Assembly: GCA_021156265.1 (NCBI GenBank)
Contig: JAJNBR010000051.1
Span: 1-12,954 of the forward strand
From: Flavipsychrobacter sp.
GTDB taxonomy: Bacteria; Bacteroidota; Bacteroidia; Chitinophagales; Chitinophagaceae
Direction: 5' to 3'
Length of the DNA: 12,954 bases
The notes under the pieces were generated by a model, which saw only the letters and a program-made list of their open reading frames with translations, ran no database searches and was not told the origin of the DNA. The stretch's first letter is position 1, and every line of letters starts with the position of its first letter. Of this stretch, positions 7,874 to 12,954 are shown one piece after another. Both the position numbers and the translations under genes were made by a program.

Positions 7874-8474
7874 CCAAATAAGCAAACGTTTTCAGCGGCA
7901 CTGGATCTTTAAAGAGATCAGCTACGAATTCTCGACTCCCGGCGCTTATGCCATACTTGGCCCTAATGGAAGTGGTAAATCTACCCTGCTGCGTATCGTA
8001 GCCGGTATGCAGGCGCCATCCAAGGGAAAGCTGCACCACGTCATGAACGGTAATGCCCTTGAGCAAAACCAGTTGTTTGCGCATGTGAGCTTTTGCGCGC
8101 CGGGTATGGATATAGTAGAAGAGTTGACGTTAAGGGAGTTTCTCGATTTTCATTTCAGCTTCAAAAAGCCGCTCAATGGCTTAACTGTTAAAGAGATCAT
8201 TCATATCACGGGACTGCAACAGTCGGCGGAGAAACCAATAGGTGATTACTCTTCGGGAATGAAACAAAGAGTAAAGCTGGCACAGGCTGTATTTTCAGAT
8301 ACACCGCTTTTACTGTTGGATGAGCCCTGTTCCAATCTCGACCAGCAAGGCGTGGAACAATACCGCAGCTGGATAGAAACCTACGCGCAAAACCGACTGG
8401 TTATTGTCGCTTCAAATGACTTGCGGGAATATGATTTCTGCAAGGAACGAATAAGGATAGAAGACTATAAGTAG
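7857..8474 (+). CDS. Stand-alone ABC transporter ATP-binding protein with atypical Q- and H-loops
   Basis: A 205-residue cytoplasmic nucleotide-binding domain. Seen: Walker A GPNGSGKST (35-43), signature motif YSSGMKQ (131-137), Walker B LLLLDEP with D155/E156, and the D-loop SNLD (159-162). Two usual catalytic-cycle residues are replaced: where the Q-loop Gln is expected the sequence reads FCAPGMD (79-85, Ala-Pro), and where the switch His is expected it reads VASND (184-188, Asn187). The ATP-binding and catalytic Glu residues remain, so ATP binding and probably some hydrolysis are plausible. No permease is adjacent, and the product is short with no membrane segment. The ATG at 7857 lies inside the end of lpxA (17-base overlap), so it is probably translated with the lipid A genes. 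The transported substrate cannot be read from sequence; a role in lipid or envelope traffic is only a guess from context. Confidence 0.9.
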   Translation: MKISLDQISKRFQRHWIFKEISYEFSTPGAYAILGPNGSGKSTLLRIVAGMQAPSKGKLHHVMNGNALEQNQLFAHVSFCAPGMDIVEELTLREFLDFHFSFKKPLNGLTVKEIIHITGLQQSAEKPIGDYSSGMKQRVKLAQAVFSDTPLLLLDEPCSNLDQQGVEQYRSWIETYAQNRLVIVASNDLREYDFCKERIRIEDYK

Positions 8475-8480
8475 TCACGA

Positions 8481-8488
8481 TTACTTTG
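8481..8488 (+). promoter_or_regulatory. Weak promoter-like sequence before the MFS gene
   Basis: TTACTTTG resembles the -7 element TAnnTTTG but with one spacer base missing, and TACTTTTA at 8514-8521 is a second 7-of-8 match. Either could drive the MFS gene, whose ATG is at 8531, separately from the lipid A block. The 56-base gap 8475-8530 holds no obvious terminator hairpin. Confidence 0.2.
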
Positions 8489-8530
8489 ATTTTTTCGGCA
8501 TGCGGGTTTGCTCTACTTTTACAATACCGC

Positions 8531-9769
8531 ATGAAACGAGTCTTCGACCTATACAAAAACGCATATTCCGGACTTTCTCCATCCACCTGGCTTCTTTGTA
8601 TCGTGATGCTGGTGAACCGCAGCGGCACCATGGTATTTCCATTCATGTCGCTGTACCTGACGCAGAGCCTGGGCTTTACTATTGGCGATGCCGGCTGGGT
8701 TATAGCCGTCTGGGGTGCAGGTACTGTTTGCGGCGGTTTTATAGGTGGCAAACTTACTGACAAGACCGGGTTCTACTACATCCAGATGTTCACATTGCTC
8801 GGTGGGGGGTTGATGTTCCTGCTGCTGGGGCAAATGCATAGCTATGCTGCTATATGCATTACCACATTTTTACTCAGTATCGTCAATGAATCATTTCGCC
8901 CTGCCAATGCGGCTGCTATAGCCCACTACAGTAAGGAAGAGAATCGCACAAGATCTTACTCTCTGAACAGGCTTTCGATAAATCTTGGCTGGGCAGTTGG
9001 GGGTGCGTTGGGAGGTTTCATAGCATCAAAGAACTATGAACTGCTGTTCTGGATAGATGGGTTTACTAATATCGGTGCCGCCTTGCTGCTTTGGTTTTTC
9101 CTGTCACCGTCAAAAAATAAGGCTTCGGCACATGCCCCTACAGTAAAACTTGCAGGCGGCACGTCTGCCTATAAAGACAAGGCATACCTGACATTCATTG
9201 TGTTGACGATGTTGTACGCTTATTGCTTCTTCCAGTTGTTCAGTACCATGCCGGTGTTTTATAAAAAAGAACTGCACCTGCCGGAAAGCTATATCGGTAT
9301 TTTGATGGCGGCTAACGGCGTGCTGATCGCCTTGTTTGAGATGGTGATAGTGCATAACCTGGAAGGCAAACGGAGCGCCCTGCAATACATCACCGGCGGA
9401 ACTATGCTGCTGGCCACATCGTTCCTGGTCTTTAATATTTTACCCGGCGCAGAGCTTCTGGCCATATCGGCCATGCTCCTCTGCACCATGGGCGAGATAT
9501 TTTCCATGCCTTTCATGAACTCTTACTGGATCAGCCGTTCATCAAATCACAACCGGGGACAATACGCGGGATTATATACAGTTGCCTGGGCTACCGCGCA
9601 GGTACTCGGACCGGCAACCGGCGCGCAGATCGCCGAACATGCGGGTTTTGAAACGCTGTGGTGGGTCATTGGTGCCATAGGTATCAGCACCGCTCTTGGT
9701 TTTAAATGGCTGCATATGCGGAGTTTGGCCGCACCGCAACAAGTGCCGACTGCTGAGGTGAAAAGCTAG
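8531..9769 (+). CDS. Major facilitator superfamily transporter (multidrug-efflux-like)
   Basis: A 412-residue inner-membrane protein with about twelve hydrophobic segments in two halves, split by a hydrophilic loop near residues 188-210 (SPSKNKASAHAP). MFS motif A is visible between helices 2 and 3 as GGKLTDKTG (72-80), and a glycine-rich helix-5 stretch GWAVGGALGGFIA resembles motif C of drug/proton antiporters. This suggests an exporter related to MdtH/drug-efflux proteins, but the substrate is unknown. I chose the ATG at 8531 (MKRVFDLYKNAYSG) over the TTG at 8486 because the upstream extension is non-conserved-looking and lies in promoter-like sequence. The neighbouring ABC ATPase ends 56 bases before it. 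The gene meets the yggS-like gene tail to tail at a shared CTAG. Confidence 0.88.
   Translation: MKRVFDLYKNAYSGLSPSTWLLCIVMLVNRSGTMVFPFMSLYLTQSLGFTIGDAGWVIAVWGAGTVCGGFIGGKLTDKTGFYYIQMFTLLGGGLMFLLLGQMHSYAAICITTFLLSIVNESFRPANAAAIAHYSKEENRTRSYSLNRLSINLGWAVGGALGGFIASKNYELLFWIDGFTNIGAALLLWFFLSPSKNKASAHAPTVKLAGGTSAYKDKAYLTFIVLTMLYAYCFFQLFSTMPVFYKKELHLPESYIGILMAANGVLIALFEMVIVHNLEGKRSALQYITGGTMLLATSFLVFNILPGAELLAISAMLLCTMGEIFSMPFMNSYWISRSSNHNRGQYAGLYTVAWATAQVLGPATGAQIAEHAGFETLWWVIGAIGISTALGFKWLHMRSLAAPQQVPTAEVKS
9766..9769. other. Shared CTAG where two convergent stop codons overlap
   Basis: The MFS gene stops with TAG at 9767-9769 (plus) and the yggS-like gene stops with TAG read from 9768-9766 (minus). 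The palindrome CTAG gives both genes a stop with no intergenic base, so there is no room for a terminator between them; any terminator must lie within the opposing coding sequence. Confidence 0.9.
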
Positions 9770-10446
9770 TTGGACTGCCGGGCACCAAACAACAGGCTTC
9801 CGATACGCGCCATAGTGCTACCCTCTTCTATCGCTATCTTATAATCACTACTCATGCCTATGGAGCAGGTGTTGAACTGTGGCTGAGTGAGAAAATATAC
9901 CTGTTTCAGATGCAGGAAAGTGTTGTGCAGGCGTTTATATTCTGAACGCACTGCGGCCTCATCTTCAGTATTCGTTGCCATACCCATCAAGCCGCAGACG
10001 CGAATGTTGGGGAGTTGCTCTTTCTGAGCCCGGTAGTATTCAAGTAATTCTATAAGTTCCTTTTCATCCAGGCCGAATTTAGTTTCTTCTTCTGCTATGT
10101 GCATTTGAAGTAATACATCAACTATCCGGTTGTGTTTTGCTGCCTGTTTATTGATCTCAAGTAACAGTTTAAAGCTATCGACCGCGTGGATGAGGTGAAC
10201 GAAGGGTGCGATGTACTTTACTTTGTTCGACTGAAGGTGGCCGATGTAATGCCAGCGAACATCAGCAGGTAGTTGCGGCTGTTTGTCCACCAACTCCTGC
10301 ACATAGTTCTCGCCAAAGTCGCGCTGCCCAAGGTCGTACAACTCCTGAATATCAGACACAGGCTTGGTTTTGGACACGGCAACCAGCGTAATATTCTTTT
10401 CTTTAAGATCCGCTGTTATTTCTTTCCAGGCAGCTTCGTTCACCAT
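9766..10446 (-). CDS. YggS/PLPBP family pyridoxal phosphate homeostasis protein
   Basis: A 226-residue single-domain protein that binds PLP without a known catalytic reaction and balances vitamin B6 and amino/keto-acid pools. Seen: PLP lysine K26 in LVAVSKTKP (equivalent to Lys36 of E. coli YggS), FGENYVQE (44-51), WHYIGHLQSNK (65-75), CGLMGM (151-156), and the phosphate-binding end SIGMSSDYKIAI plus GSTMARIGSLLFG. The TIM-barrel fold III family and its usual length (about 220-235 residues) fit well. The ATG at 10446 lies three bases after the panB stop, so it is almost certainly co-transcribed with panB. YggS loss is known to disturb valine/2-ketobutyrate and CoA metabolism in E. coli, which makes the panB linkage sensible. 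Its stop overlaps the MFS stop on the other strand. Confidence 0.95.
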   Translation of the reverse strand: MVNEAAWKEITADLKEKNITLVAVSKTKPVSDIQELYDLGQRDFGENYVQELVDKQPQLPADVRWHYIGHLQSNKVKYIAPFVHLIHAVDSFKLLLEINKQAAKHNRIVDVLLQMHIAEEETKFGLDEKELIELLEYYRAQKEQLPNIRVCGLMGMATNTEDEAAVRSEYKRLHNTFLHLKQVYFLTQPQFNTCSIGMSSDYKIAIEEGSTMARIGSLLFGARQSN

Positions 10447-10449
10447 AGC

Positions 10450-11265
10450 CTAGTATTGTTCCTGGTCGTTAGGAAAGTCTTTACTCTTGATATCGCCGAT
10501 ATACTTGCTGGTAGCGGTCTTGATGTCGTCGTACAGGTTGAGGTAGCGACGCAGGAAACGGGGAGAGAAATCCTTTGTTATGCCCAGCATATCGTGCATC
10601 ACCAATACCTGCCCGTCTACATGCTTGCCTGCACCAATACCGATCACGGGTATTTTCAGCTCCTCTGCTACACGTTTACCAAGGGTAGCGGGTATTTTTT
10701 CCAGGACGATGGCAAAGCAGCCTGCTTCTTCCAGCGCATGGGCGTTCTGTATCAGTTGCTCTGCTTCTGCTTCTTCTTTTGCACGCACGGTATACGTGCC
10801 AAACTTGTATATCGACTGAGGGGTGAGTCCCAGGTGGCCCATGACAGGTACACCGGCGCTGATGATACGTTTGATCGATTCTACCACTTCTTCTCCACCT
10901 TCCAGCTTGATGGCATGCGCCCCGGCTTCTTTCATGATCCGGATGGCGGAGTTCAAGGCTTCTTTGCTATTACCCTGGTAGCTACCGAAAGGCAGATCAA
11001 CTATGATCAGGCTGCGGCTCGCGCCACGCACCACGCTTTGTGCATGATAGATCATATGATCGAGCGTAATGGGGAGTGTGGTCTCATGACCGGCCATTAC
11101 GTTAGAGGCAGAGTCACCTACCAACAGCACATCGATACCGGCATCATCAAATATCCGCGCCATAGAAAAATCATATGCGGTAAGCATACTGATCTTTTCA
11201 CCACGTTGCTTCATTGACTGTAGCGTGTTGGTGGTTACGCGTTTTATTTCACCATGTGTAGACAT
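10450..11265 (-). CDS. panB: 3-methyl-2-oxobutanoate hydroxymethyltransferase (ketopantoate hydroxymethyltransferase)
   Basis: First committed enzyme of pantothenate (vitamin B5, then CoA) synthesis: adds a hydroxymethyl group from 5,10-methylene-THF to 2-oxoisovalerate. The 271-residue TIM-barrel protein has Mg ligands D51 (LLVGDSASNV), D90 (IIVDLPFGSY) and E122 (IKLEGG). It also carries the MGHLGLTPQS segment (His144) and the catalytic-base Glu189 in VLEKIPATLG, matching E. coli PanB positions in order and spacing; the phosphate-side loop IGIGAGKHVDGQVLVMHD is also clear. ATG at 11265. The upstream gap is 30 bases and contains TACATTTA (11290-11283, a 7-of-8 match to TAnnTTTG), so it may have its own weak promoter or be read from the HMG-CoA lyase message. 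Downstream, the yggS-like gene starts after three bases. Very confident. Confidence 0.97.
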   Translation of the reverse strand: MSTHGEIKRVTTNTLQSMKQRGEKISMLTAYDFSMARIFDDAGIDVLLVGDSASNVMAGHETTLPITLDHMIYHAQSVVRGASRSLIIVDLPFGSYQGNSKEALNSAIRIMKEAGAHAIKLEGGEEVVESIKRIISAGVPVMGHLGLTPQSIYKFGTYTVRAKEEAEAEQLIQNAHALEEAGCFAIVLEKIPATLGKRVAEELKIPVIGIGAGKHVDGQVLVMHDMLGITKDFSPRFLRRYLNLYDDIKTATSKYIGDIKSKDFPNDQEQY

Positions 11266-11295
11266 AGAAAACTATAAGGTTGTAAATGTAGCTAT

Positions 11296-12153
11296 TTACT
11301 TCATAAACACTTTGGCAGCCATCAGCAGCGCCTCATTAAAGGCCTGCATGTCAAGGTTTAAAGGGATGTCGTTTCGTTCGCACCAGTTCACAATGTTCTC
11401 GGTGGCGATGTTGCCTACCAGTTCATCTTCCGCCATCGGGCAGCCGCCAATGCCCTTCAGCGCGCTGTCGAAACGCAGACAGCCATTGTTATAGGCCGTT
11501 TGTATCTTTTCTTCCCAGGTAGTGTATGTTGAATGAAAATGCGCACCGATGTTGATGTCCTTGAACTCAGGTACGAGGTGCTTAAAGATATATTCTATAG
11601 TATCGGGCTTCGCTACGCCAACAGTATCTGCCATAGCGATAGTTTTAATACCAAGCTGTGCCAGTTGTCCTACCCATTTGATGGCTACTTCGGCACTGTA
11701 ATCATCGCCATAAAGATTACCAAAACCCATGGAGATGTATACAACCAGCTCTTTGCCACTCTTCACACAGAGGTTCTGTATCTCTTCTATCTGTGTTAAA
11801 GACTCTGCTATCGTTTTATTGGTATTGCGAAGTTGAAATGTTTCTGAAATAGAGAAGGGAAACCCGAGATAACTGATCTCGTTGTACGCAACCGCCTCTT
11901 CCGCACCGCGGGTATTGGCAATAATGGCCAGCAGCTTTGTTCTATCATTCAACTGCAGTTGAGGGATCACGTCTTTAGTATCGGCCATTTGCGGTATAGC
12001 CTTGGGCGATACAAACGATCCAAAGTCGAGCACATCGAAACCAACCCGCAAAAGAGTATTCAGATAAGCGACTTTCTGCTTGGTTGGAATGAACTGTTTC
12101 CAGCCTTGCATCGCATCGCGGGGACATTCAACCAGTGTTATGCTTTTTTGCAT
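11296..12153 (-). CDS. Hydroxymethylglutaryl-CoA lyase (Bacteroidota type)
   Basis: Cleaves HMG-CoA to acetyl-CoA and acetoacetate, the last step of leucine breakdown. The 285-residue product is a DRE-TIM metallolyase. Seen: R12-D13 in VECPRDAMQ, the FGSFVSPKAIPQMAD substrate loop (44-58), metal ligands H205 and H207 in GAHFHSTY, the catalytic-loop Cys238 in GIGGCPMAED, and N248 in ELVGNIATEN, all in the family order. The first motif reads CPRDAMQ rather than the GPRDGLQ of mitochondrial and proteobacterial enzymes, as I recall for other Bacteroidota homologues. Related HMGL-like enzymes (homocitrate/isopropylmalate synthases) are unlikely because the G-G-C-P loop is specific for the lyase. 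ATG at 12153; TATCTTTG at 12178-12171 fits a promoter giving a leader of about 14 bases. Followed by panB after 30 bases. Confidence 0.92.
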   Translation of the reverse strand: MQKSITLVECPRDAMQGWKQFIPTKQKVAYLNTLLRVGFDVLDFGSFVSPKAIPQMADTKDVIPQLQLNDRTKLLAIIANTRGAEEAVAYNEISYLGFPFSISETFQLRNTNKTIAESLTQIEEIQNLCVKSGKELVVYISMGFGNLYGDDYSAEVAIKWVGQLAQLGIKTIAMADTVGVAKPDTIEYIFKHLVPEFKDINIGAHFHSTYTTWEEKIQTAYNNGCLRFDSALKGIGGCPMAEDELVGNIATENIVNWCERNDIPLNLDMQAFNEALLMAAKVFMK

Positions 12154-12170
12154 AGTATCGGTATAAGTTA

Positions 12171-12178
12171 CAAAGATA
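12171..12178 (-). promoter_or_regulatory. -7 element TATCTTTG before the HMG-CoA lyase gene
   Basis: On the minus strand this is an exact TAnnTTTG match, placing transcription start near 12167 and the ATG at 12153 about 14 bases later. No perfect TTG -33 box is seen 17-23 bases upstream; the region there reads ATACTGAA. It would drive HMG-CoA lyase and possibly panB and the yggS-like gene. Confidence 0.45.
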
Positions 12179-12197
12179 GAAAGCCATTAACGCTTTC
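12179..12197. repeat. Perfect 6-base inverted repeat (hairpin) beside the HMG-CoA lyase promoter
   Basis: GAAAGC at 12179-12184 and GCTTTC at 12192-12197 pair exactly around a 7-base loop. It abuts the -7 element and lies downstream of the mqnA stop on the minus strand. No uridine run follows, so it is a weak terminator candidate; it could also be an operator in the promoter spacer. The rest of the 74-base gap 12154-12227 holds only two TACGC copies 11 bases apart (12204-12208 and 12215-12219). Confidence 0.35.
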
Positions 12198-12227
12198 AGT
12201 ATTTACGCTTACTATACGCATATTGTC

Positions 12228-12882
12228 CTATCGAATAAGCGACAGGAACTCTTCCAGCCCTTCCAGTTTACGACCGTCCAGGTGATAGTGAATATTCTCC
12301 GTATAGTATTTATGAAGATCATAGTAAGGAAACGGCGTTTCTGCTACGATTTCTTCTATATGTTCCATCCCGACAGCATTGGCTTCGTTAAAACGGTCTA
12401 CAAAGTCTTGTGGCAACTCTTTATTGGCTACCCAGGCAGCAAATATAAAAGGTAAACCTGTGTATTCTTTCCAGCCCGTAGCCAGGTCGTAGACGTAATC
12501 AAAATTCGTGAGCTGCTTCAATGCCCTGTCGCCAATGATGACGCCCGCTGTGGTTCCGTTTATATAGTCAATGTAGTTTTCGGTTGCTGGCTTATATTCT
12601 ACTTGTTTCTTCCAGTGCTTTTCGAACAGCAACTGCGCCAGCCTCACAGAGGTACGTGACTGGTAGTCGAGATATACTGATACGCGCGCCGGGTATTTGG
12701 GGTATTACAGCAACAGGCAGCAAGGCTACATCTACAATACCGTCCTGGAGACTTTGGGCTACATTGGCAGGATAATCAGACACTAACTCGATATCCTTCA
12801 TCACCGAACTCCGTTCTATACCGTACAACAAAGGCTTCGTATTCAAATAACTTACAGCTGCAACTTTTATTTTGGCGCCCAA
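12228..12882 (-). pseudogene. mqnA: Broken mqnA (chorismate dehydratase, futalosine menaquinone pathway)
   Basis: MqnA dehydrates chorismate to 3-[(1-carboxyvinyl)oxy]benzoate, the first step of the futalosine route to menaquinone. The first part (12882 to about 12679; TTG start, IKVAAVSYLNTKPLLYG ... LLPVAVIPQIPGARI, 68 residues) and the second part (about 12677 to 12228; VYLDYQSRTSVRLAQLLFEKHW ... GTTAGVIIGDRAL ... LPFIFAAWVANKELP, 149 residues) are both good MqnA sequence but lie in different frames. Between them a conserved stretch of about 26 residues, expected to hold the DYCIGA-like and SVCLFS-like segments, is missing. This fits a deletion of about 80 bases with length 2 modulo 3, giving an expected intact length of about 244 residues. 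The upstream frame left uncorrected runs on for 28 residues to a stop near 12592. The break could be genuine or an assembly error. The TTG start is chosen because no ATG precedes the conserved first strand. Confidence 0.85.
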
Positions 12883-12887
12883 CGCTA

Positions 12888-12895
12888 TATTTTTG
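12888..12895 (+). promoter_or_regulatory. -7 element TATTTTTG before the right-edge gene
   Basis: An exact TAnnTTTG match, with the same TATTTTTGGC core as the site before the HD gene. Transcription would begin near 12899, leaving about 26 bases before the ATG at 12925. The gap 12883-12924 lies between divergent mqnA and this gene, so it should hold promoters for both. No clear -33 TTG at the normal distance. Confidence 0.35.
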
Positions 12896-12924
12896 GCGGC
12901 TAAGATACGCCGTTCATACTATCC

Positions 12925-12954
12925 ATGTCGAAACAACTGATAATTTATACTGAT
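12925..12954 (+). CDS. Start of a gene, probably ribonuclease HI (partial, cut by window end)
   Basis: Only ten codons are visible: MSKQLIIYTD. Many bacterial RNase HI proteins begin with a short basic tail followed by a first beta strand ending in I-I/V-Y-T-D-G, where the Asp is the first catalytic metal ligand. The match is short, so the identity is tentative. The gene runs divergently from mqnA with a -7 promoter element about 30 bases upstream. Confidence 0.45.
   Translation, partial: MSKQLIIYTD

Noticed and set aside
8486..8530. TTG start for the MFS gene adding fifteen residues
   Set aside because: An ATG at 8531 gives a typical short N-terminus before the first membrane helix, and the upstream stretch looks like promoter DNA.
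10273..11217. A long open frame (314 codons) on the plus strand across panB and the yggS-like gene
   Set aside because: It lies antisense to two clearly recognisable enzymes, its translation is Phe/His/Cys-rich with no family motif, and it is best explained as a shadow frame of the minus-strand genes.
12592..12720. Programmed ribosomal frameshift in mqnA
   Set aside because: No slippery heptamer is evident at the junction and conserved residues are missing, so a frameshift alone would not restore a full enzyme; deletion or assembly error fits better.
1..12954. Defence system, mobile element, prophage or biosynthetic cluster
   Set aside because: Apart from the partial gene at each edge, every sizeable gene is a recognisable housekeeping or transport family; there are no transposases, integrases, tRNA-bounded inserts or terminal repeats that I can see.

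Overview
The window looks like a core chromosomal segment of a Bacteroidota bacterium, probably of the Chitinophagaceae/Chitinophagia type. The main evidence is: (i) a fused LpxC-FabZ protein, a hallmark of this phylum; (ii) the gene order HD-phosphohydrolase, lpxD, lpxC-fabZ, lpxA; (iii) absence of Shine-Dalgarno boxes before the start codons, together with several matches to the Bacteroidota -7 promoter element TAnnTTTG; (iv) a gene of the futalosine menaquinone route (mqnA). I saw no tRNA, rRNA, CRISPR array, insertion sequence or phage gene. The DNA is gene-dense and the longest gap without a gene is about 74 bases.

Layout, plus strand, 1-9769. The window opens inside a membrane protein whose end resembles DUF4129/transglutaminase-type proteins. 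It is followed by a class A penicillin-binding protein (PBP1A) that starts with TTG. Next come an HD-superfamily phosphohydrolase (COG1078 type) and a tightly packed lipid A block: lpxD, the lpxC-fabZ fusion and lpxA, joined by 4-base start/stop overlaps. A stand-alone ABC ATPase overlaps the end of lpxA, and an MFS transporter follows after a short gap. Peptidoglycan polymerisation/cross-linking and the first committed lipid A steps (UDP-GlcNAc O-acylation, deacetylation, N-acylation, plus FabZ supplying hydroxyacyl metabolism) therefore sit together as an envelope-building region.

Layout, minus strand, 12882-9766. Reading leftwards: a broken mqnA (chorismate dehydratase), an HMG-CoA lyase, panB (pantothenate/CoA synthesis) and a YggS-type PLP-homeostasis protein. 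The last gene ends tail to tail with the MFS gene, and the two share a CTAG in which both TAG stops overlap. HMG-CoA lyase and PanB both touch branched-chain/CoA metabolism, but a functional link is only inference. At the right edge a divergent plus-strand gene starts; its ten visible codons look like an RNase HI start.

The most notable anomaly is mqnA. Two reading frames that each match MqnA meet near 12680, with about 26 conserved residues missing and a frame change between them, so it is either a real pseudogene or an assembly error. Other points are an ABC ATPase without the usual Q-loop Gln and switch His, two TTG starts sitting inside promoter-like sequences, and a hairpin beside the HMG-CoA lyase promoter. 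I did not find convincing evidence of an undescribed multi-gene system; this is mostly conserved housekeeping DNA.
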